From Bacteroidales bacterium (lineage in GTDB: Bacteria; Bacteroidota; Bacteroidia; Bacteroidales; UBA932): 64,000 bases of DNA. Both the position numbers and the translations under genes were made by a program. Shown piece after piece: positions 36,870-45,198 of this stretch (position 1 is its first letter; the number at the start of each line of letters is the position of its first letter). The notes beneath the pieces are model-generated. The model did no database searches. It saw nothing but the letters and a program-made list of their open reading frames with translations, and was not told where the DNA came from. The DNA lies in assembly GCA_023667095.1 (NCBI GenBank), contig JAMPAT010000006.1, positions 62,001-126,000 of the forward strand. The letters run 5' to 3'.

Positions 36870-37412
36870 TTGCCCAACAGCGCAAAATCCTTCCCGTTTG
36901 TCACGCTTCTTTTTTGCAATGCATTGATTCTTAATGTCTTGTCGAATATCCCTGTGCCCAACAGCATTAAAAAGTTTCTGTTTGGCACGCGCCTCTTTTG
37001 CAAAGCATTGGTGTCTAACGTTTTGCAAAATGTCTCTGTGCCCAACAGCGCAAAATCCTTCCCGTTTGTCACGCTGCCGTTTCGTAATATTTTGAATGAT
37101 AGTGTTTTCGCAATGTATGGCGTGCCCAACGGCAATAAAAAGTTTCTGTTTGGCACCTTGCCTTTTGCAACATGTTGATTCTTAATGTTTTGCTGAATAT
37201 TTCTGTGCCCAACGGCAATGAAAAGTTTCCGTTTGTCACACTTCTCTTTTGCAATATATTGATTCATAGTGTCTTGCCAAATATCCCTGTGCCCAACAGC
37301 ACAAAATTCTTTCCGTTTGTCACGCTGCTGTTTTGTAATATCTTGAATGACAGTATTTTCGCAATGTGTAGCGTGCCCAACGGCATTAAAAAGTTTCTGT
37401 TTGGAGCATGCT
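36870..37412. repeat. REP-like palindromic repeat array A (84-bp period, 7 units)
   Basis: The core GTGCCCAAC ... GTTTGGCAC recurs with GCCCAAC at 36872, 36956, 37040, 37124, 37207, 37291 and 37375, so the period is 84 bases (one step is 83). Each core is an imperfect palindrome of about 37 bases. The 47 or so bases between cores fall in two families, one with TTTTGCAATGCATTGATTC and one with TTTCGTAATATTTTGAATG; they do not alternate strictly in this array. Reading frames through the array are open on both strands only because 84 is a multiple of three. Confidence 0.9.
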
Positions 37413-37445
37413 AAAGAAAATATTATGCAAAATCTTCTGTTTTAA

Positions 37446-37476
37446 TTTGATAAAACGGATAACTATTCCTATTTTG
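37446..37476 (+). promoter_or_regulatory. Candidate promoter of the RAYT gene
   Basis: TTTG (37446-37449) is separated by 20 bases from TATTTTG (37470-37476), close to the Bacteroidetes TTTG/TAnnTTTG pattern. The start codon is 24 bases downstream. Confidence 0.5.
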
Positions 37477-37500
37477 CCAACGAATTAAAATTATTTAGAT

Positions 37501-38415
37501 ATGAGGGGAGAGCAATTGGCCGATTCTGGTCACAACGAAGAAGAACTTCATGTATATCATTTGTGTACCAAAGGTCTGGAAGACTGTATACTGTTTCGTG
37601 ATGATGAGGATTTCCATTGTGCAACGCGGCTTTCAGCAATATGTGCGTATATGTCTAATATACATATTGTCGCGTATTGTCTTATGGCCAACCATGTGCA
37701 TTTCATGGCGACTGCAGTTGAAAGAAGTTGCATGATGAACTTTATTAATGAATTTAAAAAGGAGTATTCCAGATATTTCTCCAAAAAATATTCAATTGCC
37801 AGGATTTTAAAGAAAACGGATGTCTCATTGAAAGAAATCAGTGATTTGATGTATATGAGAAATTGTGTCGCATATATATTGAGGAATCCTGTTGACAGCA
37901 GGCTGGTGAAGGACGCTGGGCAGTATAGATGGTCAAGTGTCGGTTGTTATTTCAAGGAATTGCCTCTTCATTTCTATACAAGTGTTGCGTCCATGAGAAT
38001 CAGGGAAATAAGACAGTGTCTTCATACTCACCATGATATTTCCGGAAGCAATTTGCTTGTTGACGGAGAGTATCATGTTATGCCATCATCTTTTGTAAAT
38101 CGCAAATTCGTAGAAGGAATTTTCAATGCTTCTCAGGAGTTCTTCTGGAACAAGGTGTCAAAAGTGGACTCTGCCCAGATGGAATATGAACTTGTAATAG
38201 GCAGTAGTATTGCTTATAATGACTCTGAGCTAATACCGAAAGTCAATGGATTAGTTCTTGAATGGTTTAACAAGGATTCTTTGTCGCAATTGGATATAAA
38301 GGAAAAATGTAGGATGGCAGGATATCTTTACCGGCGTTTTTCTTCTGGAGTTCCACAGATAGCACGACTGTTGGGAATTGACCGTAATACCGTTCGGAGG
38401 ATTCTTGGATTATGA
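37501..38415 (+). CDS. REP-associated tyrosine transposase (RAYT, IS200-like Y1 fold)
   Basis: This 304-residue protein has the Y1 transposase (HUH) fold: the metal-binding pair is His65 and His67 in ANHVHFM and the likely catalytic Tyr is Tyr125 in AYILRNPV, the YIxxNPV signature of RAYTs. The C-terminus (about 272-304) is a helix-turn-helix: SGVPQIARLLGIDRNTVRRI. RAYTs are single-copy relatives of IS200/IS605 transposases that act on palindromic REP sequences and are thought to spread them. Here the gene sits exactly between two arrays of palindromes, its stop codon directly abutting array B, which supports the assignment. It is more AT-rich than its neighbours. Confidence 0.88.
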   Translation: MRGEQLADSGHNEEELHVYHLCTKGLEDCILFRDDEDFHCATRLSAICAYMSNIHIVAYCLMANHVHFMATAVERSCMMNFINEFKKEYSRYFSKKYSIARILKKTDVSLKEISDLMYMRNCVAYILRNPVDSRLVKDAGQYRWSSVGCYFKELPLHFYTSVASMRIREIRQCLHTHHDISGSNLLVDGEYHVMPSSFVNRKFVEGIFNASQEFFWNKVSKVDSAQMEYELVIGSSIAYNDSELIPKVNGLVLEWFNKDSLSQLDIKEKCRMAGYLYRRFSSGVPQIARLLGIDRNTVRRILGL

Positions 38416-39500
38416 TTGATTCTTAATAGTTGTTGAATGCACCTGCTCCAACGATGCACAATATCTTCCGTTTGGCACAGCTTGGTTTTATAATGTTCTG
38501 AACGACAGGGCTTTTGCAATTGGTCGCGTGCCCAACGGCAATAAAAAGTTTCTGTTTGACACGCGCTTCTTTTGCAATGCATTGACTCTTAATGTTTTGT
38601 CGAATGTCCCTGTGTCCAAGGGCGCAAAATCCCTTTCGTTTGGCACGTTGCTGCTTCGTAATATTTTGAATGACAGTGTTTTCACAATGTATGGCGTGCC
38701 CAACGACATAAAAAGTTTCTGTTTGTCACGCTGCTCTTTTGCAACATGTTGATTCTTAATGTCTTGTCGAATATTTCTGTGCCAAACAGCGCAAAATCAT
38801 TCCCGTTTGGCACAGCGTTGTTTTGTAATGCCTTGATGTCTAATGCTTTGCTAAATGTTCCTGTGCCCAACAGCACAAAATCCTTTCCGTTTGGCACAGC
38901 GTTGTTTCGTAATATTTTGAATAACAGCGTTTTCGCAATGTTTAGCGTGCCCAACAGCATTAAAAAGTTTCTGTTTGGCACGCGCTTCTTTTGCGATGCA
39001 TTGATGTCTAATGTTTTGCAAAATGTCCCTGTGCCCAACAGCGCAAAATCCTTTCCGTTTGGCACAGCGTTATTTCGTAATATCTTGAATGACAGTATTT
39101 TTGCAAAGTGTAGCGTGTCCAACGGCAATGAAAAGTTTCTGTTTGACACGCGCTTCTTTTGCAATGCATTGATGTCTAACGTTTTGCAAAATGTCCCTGT
39201 GCCCAACAGCACAAAATTCTTTCCGTTTGGCACGCTGCTGTTTTGTAATATCTTGAATGACAGTGCTTTCGCAATGTTTAGCGTGCCAAACAGCATTAAA
39301 AAGTTTCCGTTTGTCAGAAAAGTTTCCGTTTGGCACAGCGTTGTTTTGTAATGCCTTGAATGATAATATTTTCGCAATATGTGATGTACTAAACAACGCA
39401 AAATCCCTTCCATTTGGCACACTTGCCGTTAGTCGCTTGGTGAATGACAGCGTTATCTTAATTGGCGGAGCTTCCAACGGTATAAAAAGCTTCCCTTGTG
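38416..39500. repeat. REP-like palindromic repeat array B (84-bp period, about 13 units)
   Basis: Core starts are at 38445, 38530, 38614, 38698, 38781, 38865, 38949, 39033, 39117, 39201, 39285, 39386 and 39470; the first one and last two are degenerate. Steps are 83-85 bases except one of 101, explained by a 17-base duplication of the AAGTTTCCGTTTG segment near 39300-39330. From 38865 to 39285 two unit types alternate (cores with CAAAATCCTTTCCG and cores with TTAAAAAGTTTCTG), giving a 168-bp higher-order period. The array begins at the RAYT stop codon. Confidence 0.9.
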
Positions 39501-39651
39501 AATGCAGTCGTTTAAAGTTGTTGAATGTCAGTATTTTGCCGTAGTATGTAGTTCTTAATATGTCTACAGAATTGGAAATGGCATGAGACAATGATGGATT
39601 CTCGGACTGAACCGTAACAGGTTTTGGGGCAATAACAAATGCACTATGCAA
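39501..39651. other. Non-coding region after array B
   Basis: Decayed repeat traces at the left end, then unique sequence up to the antiporter stop. No gene or terminator recognised. Confidence 0.4.
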
Positions 39652-41013
39652 TCATGAATATTTCCGGGGAAAGCGGAAAATTATTGCGAGTATGGCTATG
39701 GTGCCGAGGGCAAAGGGATAGTAGAGGTATCTGATTATTTCCACTGTGGAGACCGCTGCGAGTCCTGATGCCATCAGCAGCTGTGCTCCGTATGGGAGTA
39801 TGCCCTGCACCAGGCAGGAAAATGTATCAAGGATACTGGCTGTCTTGCGCGGATCCAGCCTGAATTTCCTTGTTATGTCCTTTGCTATGCTTCCTGTAGT
39901 AATGATTGCAATTGTGTTGTTGGCAGTGCAGAGATTTGCCAGGCCGACCAATGCCGCAATGCTGAATTCTGCGCCTCTCTTTCCTGTTATCCTGTGTGTA
40001 AGCATTCTGATGATAAAGTCTATGCCGCCATTGCTCCGGATCAGTTCAAGCATTCCTCCAGCCAGCATGGTGACTATTATCAGCTCTCCCATTCCTCCAA
40101 TCCCGTTGCCTATGGAACTTAGCCAGCTGCTCCATGTCAGCATCCCGGAGCAGAACCCGATGATTGCATTTACTCCGATTCCGATTGCGAGCACAGCTAT
40201 TACGTTGATTCCTGACAGTGCCATGATTATGACCAGCAGATATGGAATCAGCCTTGTCCACTCAATGGGTGCAGCAGCTGTAGCTGCATCCGCTCCGGAG
40301 CCTTGGAAAACATATATGGCTGTCACGATGGCTGCAGCCGGGGCTGCCAGGAATATATTTGCCCTGAATTTGTCCCGCATGCTGCAGCCCTGTGTCTTTG
40401 TGGCCGCAATTGTCGTGTCTGAAATGAACGACAGGTTGTCACCGAAAAATGCTCCGCCTGCCACAATTGCCGCCATGAATGCCGGAGAGGTCCCGGTCTG
40501 GGCTGCAAGTCCGGTCGCTACAGGGACCAGTGCTACAATAGTACCGACGCTGGTGCCGATAGACATTGAAATGAAGCATGACGCTATGAATATCCCTGCA
40601 TACAGCAGCTTGCCGGGGAGGATTCCCAATGTGAGGTTTACAGTCGCGTCTATTGCCCCGATGTCCTTGGCTGTACTGGCAAATGCCCCGGCCAGTACAA
40701 ATATCCAGATCATCAGCAGCACATTCTTGTTGCCTGCCCCTTCGGAGAATATTGCGATTTTCTGCTCGATACCTCCCCTGGTGATACCCAGGGCATAGCA
40801 AGATGCAATCAGGAACGCGCTTGCTATAGGAACACTGTAGAAATCTTTTGCAAGGATTGAAGAGACAAGGTAGACAAGCAGGAATACAATGAGTGGACTG
40901 AGGGCAAGGTAGCCGTTCATCGGCTTGCCTTGCCTGCTGTAGAGCGAATCTTCTCTTCCTCCCTTGAGTATCCTTGTCCATTCCCGGAGGTATTTGTCTG
41001 GAATTATTGCCAT
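39652..41013 (-). CDS. NhaC-family Na+/H+ antiporter
   Basis: This 453-residue inner-membrane protein has about eleven hydrophobic segments and NhaC-superfamily blocks: SIGTSVGTIVALVPVA, GGAFFGDNLSFISDTTIAATKTQGC and ANLCTANNTIAIITTG. Such proteins exchange cytoplasmic Na+ (or other small ions or acids) for H+. The start used gives a hydrophilic 31-residue N-terminus (MAIIPDKYLREW); Met32 at 40920 is an alternative that starts just before the first helix. The 5' end and promoter are duplicated 372 bases upstream. A Na+ role would fit with Na+-NQR in the same genome, but the substrate is not certain. Confidence 0.85.
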   Translation of the reverse strand: MAIIPDKYLREWTRILKGGREDSLYSRQGKPMNGYLALSPLIVFLLVYLVSSILAKDFYSVPIASAFLIASCYALGITRGGIEQKIAIFSEGAGNKNVLLMIWIFVLAGAFASTAKDIGAIDATVNLTLGILPGKLLYAGIFIASCFISMSIGTSVGTIVALVPVATGLAAQTGTSPAFMAAIVAGGAFFGDNLSFISDTTIAATKTQGCSMRDKFRANIFLAAPAAAIVTAIYVFQGSGADAATAAAPIEWTRLIPYLLVIIMALSGINVIAVLAIGIGVNAIIGFCSGMLTWSSWLSSIGNGIGGMGELIIVTMLAGGMLELIRSNGGIDFIIRMLTHRITGKRGAEFSIAALVGLANLCTANNTIAIITTGSIAKDITRKFRLDPRKTASILDTFSCLVQGILPYGAQLLMASGLAAVSTVEIIRYLYYPFALGTIAILAIIFRFPRKYS

Positions 41014-41085
41014 ATTGCAGAATCAGAATCGTCTTTTAAATATGTTTAAAAACAGCTCCTTAAACTTTATGGGCTGAACGGCTGG

Positions 41086-41093
41086 CAAAGTTA
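41086..41093 (-). promoter_or_regulatory. Candidate -7 box of the antiporter gene
   Basis: The minus strand reads TAACTTTG, a TAnnTTTG match. The same box is found in the duplicated copy at 41457-41464. Confidence 0.5.
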
Positions 41094-41236
41094 TATAAAT
41101 TTGTCTGTTTTTTCATACTCCTGCTTGAATTGCAGACTCTACAAATGGCACTTCGGCTGATGCCTGATTGGATTCCCAGATAGATTGCGTATCTTTTCTC
41201 ACGGGGCAGTTGCTTATTGGATACTCTCCCTGGAGG

Positions 41237-41270
41237 CAACACAGATGTGGCAATTGCAACATCTGTGTTG
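41237..41270. repeat. Perfect 12-bp inverted repeat
   Basis: CAACACAGATGT (41237-41248) and ACATCTGTGTTG (41259-41270) are perfect complements with a ten-base spacer GGCAATTGCA. It lies between the antiporter and its duplicated 5' end. No U-tract follows on either strand, so it may be an operator or a cruciform rather than a terminator. Confidence 0.75.
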
Positions 41271-41324
41271 CATTTCTATCTTGACATTGCAAATTGTTGA
41301 TTGTGCTGTACTGTTTCATTGCCC

Positions 41325-41470
41325 TGCTGCCGGCTTTCAGCAGTCGTGCCCACTCCTTAAGATACTTTTCCGGAATTATTCCCATATTGCAGAATCAGAA
41401 TCGTCCTTATAAATATGTGTAAACAGCCTCTTATTCTTTCAGAGCTAAACAGTTGACAAAGTTATATATT
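41325..41470 (-). repeat. Duplicate of the antiporter promoter/leader region
   Basis: This stretch aligns with 40953-41099: shared blocks include CATATTGCAGAATCAGAATC, a GTAAACAGC-like segment and CAAAGTTATAT with the -7 box. The offset between the copies is 371-372 bases. Confidence 0.8.
41329..41385 (-). pseudogene. Truncated second copy of the antiporter 5' end
   Basis: Translation from 41385 gives MGIIPEKYLKEWARLLKAG, which aligns over 19 residues with the antiporter N-terminus MAIIPDKYLREWTRILKGG. The similarity stops there and the frame runs on into unrelated sequence up to 41113. The upstream leader is also conserved. It is the remnant of a duplicated gene, or a duplicated promoter plus leader. 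Confidence 0.75.
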
Positions 41471-41803
41471 TTTGTAACGTTCTACAACTTGATTTTCTGC
41501 CCTTCCCGGCAAGTGAACACGTGTAGCTCAACAATAGTGTTGCCCCTGCATTGAGATGCATAGTCATGGCAGCTGGATGAGATTACGAAATTATGGCAGA
41601 TAATGGTTGTGCAAAATGTAAATGCCATACATTCAGTGATTTATATAAATATGGGTGCTCCATTAAGGATACCTGTCTTTGCGTAATTGACAGCTAATCA
41701 AGGAATTGCATTTTGCACTTATATGGCTCTGCCGTTGCCTGTGACAGGTTTCCCGCTATGTGACTGACTATCTGTGGATAATCCCGGCGAGAACACAGGG
41801 CGC
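41471..41803. other. Non-coding region
   Basis: No gene is supported here. The sequence is AT-rich and unique, ending in GAACACAGGGCGC, which resembles a diverged unit of the following tandem repeat. Confidence 0.4.
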
Positions 41804-42000
41804 GCATCATCCAGAAGGCAGAGTGTTTGCATCATTCAGAAGGCAGAGTGCTAGCATCATCCAGAAGGCAGAGTGTTTGCATCATCCGGAAGACAGAGTG
41901 CTAACATTATCCAGAAGACAGAGTGTTTGCATCATCCACAGAAGACAGGGCACGCGCATCTGCCAGAACACAGAGTACCTGCATCTGCCAGAACACAGGA
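41804..42000. repeat. 25-bp tandem repeat, about eight units
   Basis: Units of GCATCATCCAGAAGGCAGAG plus five variable bases (TGTTT or TGCTA) start at 41804, 41829, 41854, 41879, 41904, 41929 (27 bases), 41956 and 41981 (partial). The first five are most alike; the last three drift to GCATCTGCCAGAACACAGAG. There are no unique spacers and no nearby cas genes. Confidence 0.9.
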
Positions 42001-42330
42001 GAGTTATGCTTTATGTAACGACAGCCCGGATAGATAGCCTGATTTTCAGTTATGCTTCAGGGACAGTGAATGATAATTCCTGTGAATGGGTGGCTGATTC
42101 GCTAAACAACTTGCTGATAGGCTGATGACTGTTGATCTTGTCCGGATTTATTCCGTCATGGTTATCGGTTAACTGTAGGTAATTGGAAATGAATCCTTAA
42201 ATTTGTGTAAAATTTGAACGAAATATCTGATATACTAGTATGTAAATGCAGATAATCGGGCATGTTATATGGCTGGCTGATCAGAAATATGTAGCTGAAA
42301 TCAGGTCGTCATGTTTGAAAATCAGATAAT
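42001..42330. other. Non-coding region before queH
   Basis: No gene supported. TAAATTTG at 42198-42205 could be a -7 box for queH but would give a leader of more than 100 bases. Confidence 0.35.
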
Positions 42331-43032
42331 ATGTTTGGTGCATCAGAAAATATGGCTGACAAAATGGAAAATACACAGAACGGCAGCTGTGTGAGTACAG
42401 TATTAGGTACAGTGGAAGGCGGACCGCTGGGGCGTGGCCGTAAAAAAACATCAGGGCAGGCGACAGAAATGCCCCCGGATGGGGAGAAGGAGGTTCTTCT
42501 GCACACCTGCTGTGCACCTTGCAGTTCAGCAATCATAGAGCATCTGATGAAAAACGGCATCACCCCTATAATATATTACTGCAATCCGAATATCTATCCC
42601 ATTGAGGAATATGAAATACGCAAGAACGAATGCACGAGATATGCGCAGTCGCTCGGGCTGCAGATTGTTGATGCCGACTATGACCATGAAAACTGGCTGG
42701 AGGCAATAAAGGGCCTGGAGGGTGAGCCGGAGAGGGGAGGCCGTTGCCTGAGATGCTTCATGCTCCGCCTTGACAGGACGGCAGGATATGCTTCGGAACA
42801 TGGCATCAGGGTTATCGCTACCACGCTTGCCTCATCAAGGTGGAAAAGCCTCGAGCAGATAAATGAGGCCGGCCGCTGGGCCACGGCCCGCCATGAAGGA
42901 GTCGTCTGGTGGGACCGTAACTGGCGCAGGGGCGGGCTGCAGGAAAGGCGTAATGCAATCATAAAGGAGTATGGCTTCTACAACCAGCTTTACTGCGGGT
43001 GTGAATTCAGCATGATACAGTCTCAAAAATAG
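42331..43032 (+). CDS. queH: Epoxyqueuosine reductase QueH
   Basis: The protein reduces epoxyqueuosine to queuosine in tRNA (positions with GUN anticodons), a role taken by QueH (DUF208) where QueG is absent. The signature HTCCAPCS gives Cys60, Cys61 and Cys64; GGRCLRCFMLR and the C-terminal LYCGCEF provide more Cys for the iron-sulfur and metal sites. The block IYYCNPNIYPIEEYEIRK is typical. The first 46 residues are low in similarity to the family; Met47 (42469) just before EKEVLLHTCCAPC may be the true start and gives the usual size. It stands alone, with the mannan locus downstream. Confidence 0.9.
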   Translation: MFGASENMADKMENTQNGSCVSTVLGTVEGGPLGRGRKKTSGQATEMPPDGEKEVLLHTCCAPCSSAIIEHLMKNGITPIIYYCNPNIYPIEEYEIRKNECTRYAQSLGLQIVDADYDHENWLEAIKGLEGEPERGGRCLRCFMLRLDRTAGYASEHGIRVIATTLASSRWKSLEQINEAGRWATARHEGVVWWDRNWRRGGLQERRNAIIKEYGFYNQLYCGCEFSMIQSQK

Positions 43033-43163
43033 ATTGATTTCTCTGTCCCGGCAGTGGAAAACAACGTCAGTACACCATTGAAGAATATCTGAAAGATACA
43101 TGTTACGGCCTCTGGGACCGCTCTATAAAGGGTTAAAAAATAAAAATTGATATTTTTTTTATT

Positions 43164-43209
43164 TTAACCCGTACTTAACCCATTTTTTTATCCACCTCTG
43201 TTTCTTTTG
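43164..43209 (+). promoter_or_regulatory. Operator/promoter of mannan operon 1: three TTAACCC-like boxes and -7
   Basis: TTAACCC at 43164-43170, TTAACCC at 43175-43181 and TTTATCC at 43187-43193 lie at offsets 0, 11 and 23. The -7-like TTCTTTTG starts at 43202, offset 38. The same offsets occur at 56633 before operon 2. Boxes spaced by about one helical turn fit a winged-helix regulator binding in tandem. The start codon is 86 bases beyond the -7 box. Confidence 0.65.
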
Positions 43210-43294
43210 CACCATGGACATCACGGTATGGTGCAAAGGCTTGTCAGTCCCGTATGTGTCCTGTTAATCTGAACATAACACTAAAAGTTTTATT

Positions 43295-45112
43295 ATGAAG
43301 ATCAAATCATTTTTCAGGGCATTTATGCTCATCGTTGCCATGGTTTCCATGGTACTGTTAAACGCATCCTGTGAGAAGACTCCGGAAGGCGGATCTGCTG
43401 GAGGCACTGTCTCAGGTGTTGTAAAGGATTCTATGGGAAATCCTGTAGAAGGTGTAACTGTTACTGCAAAGAATGTAGAAGGTTCTGCGCTTACTGATTC
43501 CGAGGGCAGATATGAATTGAAGAATGTACCTGCAGCATCTGTAATCGTCACGTTTACAAAGCCTGGTTACCAGACAGCGAATGTAACTGTCCCTGCAAGC
43601 CGTTTTGATGCGGACGGAAATGCAACCGCGAATGCAACACTCAACTTTGCAAATGCAAAGATTAAGGGAGTTGTCCTCGATGGAACCAACAACAACGCTC
43701 CTTTCGCAAATGCAACTGTCAGACTCAACAATGCTGAAGAGACCACAGCAACTACCGATGCTGATGGTAAGTATCTTATTGAGAACCTTACAATTGCGAA
43801 CTATACAGTCACGGTGTCGGCAGAGGGCTTCATTGAGTCGTCAGTCTCTGTTTCAGAAGATATGTTCAACAATGATGACAAGGTGGCAGTTGTTGAGGAT
43901 GTTGTCCTTACAAAGACACAGCTTCTTCCAGGCCTTACACTCAATGAACTCCAGAAGGCAGACAAATGGTTCTACAATGAATACCGTGGTGGCGGAAATG
44001 GAGAGCAGTATCCACGTTGGGACTGGTCGACATGCTTCATGGGTTCACTCAACTTCTATGGCGACTGGTCGGAGCATGGAGAGGGAACCTGCATTGAGAT
44101 TTCAGGGGACGCTTCAAAGCCAGCAGACCCTAACAGGCTTGAGTCATACGTCTGGGGAAGCAAGATGATTACCGCTGACAACAAGATCATGACTGTACGT
44201 GCAAGGACTTTCGGAGGCAGGGATGGAGAGACTGTATTTGGAGTGGTTGCCGTTGACCTCAATGCGGCTGAGCCGAATGCCGTGACTGTCGGAACTACCT
44301 ACAAGACTGCATCGGAGAGCTATGAGGACTATCATTTCGACCTTTCTGACTTTGTAGGGAAGGAGGTTGTGCTTGCACTCGGCATATATAGGGCTGAGCA
44401 GAGTGACCAGGGAAAGCACCTGGCAATCAGGCGTATCAACTTCACCCATGAGGAAATGCATGACTGGGACTGGATCAAAGGTACAGATGTGGCAGGTCTT
44501 GAAGGCTGGCACATGACAGAGGAGATTGTACGCTCTACAATGCCTCAGACTGCAAAGGAATTCTCCGGACTTACCCTTTCCGGCGACAGCAACCAGGACA
44601 GGTACCAGTCATGGAGAACCAACAGCCATATCGGATACTCATGGTGCTTCACAGTGGTATCAAAGGACACAGAGCCGTTTGCAGGGCAGGGATTTGTGAT
44701 GAAAACCCGCGGTGGAAACAGCTATGTTGTTGATACAAAGACTCCGGAGGCCTACTTCTACACCAAGCTTCCTGTTGCGGCCGGAAGCAATGAACTTACA
44801 TTCAAGATCCGTAACTTCGGTGATAACTTCACTGTATTCAAGGTTACTGCAATCACAGAGGATTGCCAGGTTGAGCATCTTGCACCCAAGTCAAATACCG
44901 CTGTTGAGTGCATAGAGGCTGGAGACGGATGCTGGAAATTCAAGAACAACCAGGGTGAGCCTACGGAGAGCGAGGTCGGGAAATATGCAGACTTCGTATA
45001 TGACCTTTCCAAGTACAATGGAAAGAATGTCATTGTCACTATCGGTGTCTTCAAGGGTGAGGAAAACGGTGATGAGAACAAGATCTGTTTCCATAGCATA
45101 ACCTTGAAGTAG
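43295..45112 (+). CDS. Surface glycan-binding-type lipoprotein with two CarboxypepD_reg domains
   Basis: This 605-residue lipoprotein has a signal peptide ending LLNASC. Residues 37-115 (GTVSGVVKDSMGNPVEGVTV) and 118-200 (AKIKGVVLDG) are two carboxypeptidase-regulatory-like beta domains. The rest forms two similar beta-sandwich modules, about 205-395 and 400-605, each with a KF/DFVYDLSKYNGKNVIV-type end (DFVGKEVVLALGIY and YNGKNVIVTIGVF), so they probably arose by duplication. No catalytic motif is seen. As first gene of a SusC/D operon it likely binds mannan at the cell surface. A terminator-like hairpin follows. Confidence 0.7.
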   Translation: MKIKSFFRAFMLIVAMVSMVLLNASCEKTPEGGSAGGTVSGVVKDSMGNPVEGVTVTAKNVEGSALTDSEGRYELKNVPAASVIVTFTKPGYQTANVTVPASRFDADGNATANATLNFANAKIKGVVLDGTNNNAPFANATVRLNNAEETTATTDADGKYLIENLTIANYTVTVSAEGFIESSVSVSEDMFNNDDKVAVVEDVVLTKTQLLPGLTLNELQKADKWFYNEYRGGGNGEQYPRWDWSTCFMGSLNFYGDWSEHGEGTCIEISGDASKPADPNRLESYVWGSKMITADNKIMTVRARTFGGRDGETVFGVVAVDLNAAEPNAVTVGTTYKTASESYEDYHFDLSDFVGKEVVLALGIYRAEQSDQGKHLAIRRINFTHEEMHDWDWIKGTDVAGLEGWHMTEEIVRSTMPQTAKEFSGLTLSGDSNQDRYQSWRTNSHIGYSWCFTVVSKDTEPFAGQGFVMKTRGGNSYVVDTKTPEAYFYTKLPVAAGSNELTFKIRNFGDNFTVFKVTAITEDCQVEHLAPKSNTAVECIEAGDGCWKFKNNQGEPTESEVGKYADFVYDLSKYNGKNVIVTIGVFKGEENGDENKICFHSITLK

Positions 45113-45124
45113 GCAAACATCATT

Positions 45125-45176
45125 AAGGCGGCTCCAAAGCAAGAGTGCTTTCAGGCCGCCTTTGGTTTTATTTTCC
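45125..45176 (+). terminator. Stem-loop terminator/attenuator inside operon 1
   Basis: AAGGCGGC (45125-45132) pairs with GCCGCCTT (45155-45162); an inner AAAGCA/TGCTTT pairing extends the fold. TTTGGTTTTATTTT follows. It separates the binding protein from the GH76 gene, so it may lower transcription of the rest of the operon. Confidence 0.75.
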
Positions 45177-45198
45177 TTATTTTGTTAATAAACAGCTG

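Noticed and set aside
36684..37178. Open frame of 164 codons with 28-residue repeats (VPNSxKxFxFGT type) through array A
   Set aside because: Long frames are open on both strands here because the DNA period of 84 bases is a multiple of three. There is no start-site signal, and the nucleotide palindrome explains the conservation.
38682..39422. Minus-strand frame of 246 codons (and a plus-strand one of 201 codons) in array B
   Set aside because: Same reason as for array A; the frame crosses unit boundaries and is lost at the 17-base duplication on the other strand. No homologous non-repeat part exists.
36870..39500. CRISPR array
   Set aside because: The intervals between palindromes are themselves conserved in two families rather than unique, units are 84 bases long, and no cas gene is present.
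39746..40798. Plus-strand frame of 350 codons opposite the antiporter
   Set aside because: Its hydrophobic composition mirrors the antisense membrane protein. The minus-strand frame has clear NhaC-family motifs and a promoter.
41237..41270. Rho-independent terminator
   Set aside because: The inverted repeat is perfect but no T-run follows on either strand.
41760..42125. Open frame of 121 codons over the 25-bp repeat
   Set aside because: The repeat length is not a multiple of three, so the repeated DNA is read in changing frames; there is no ribosome-binding context and no recognisable domain.
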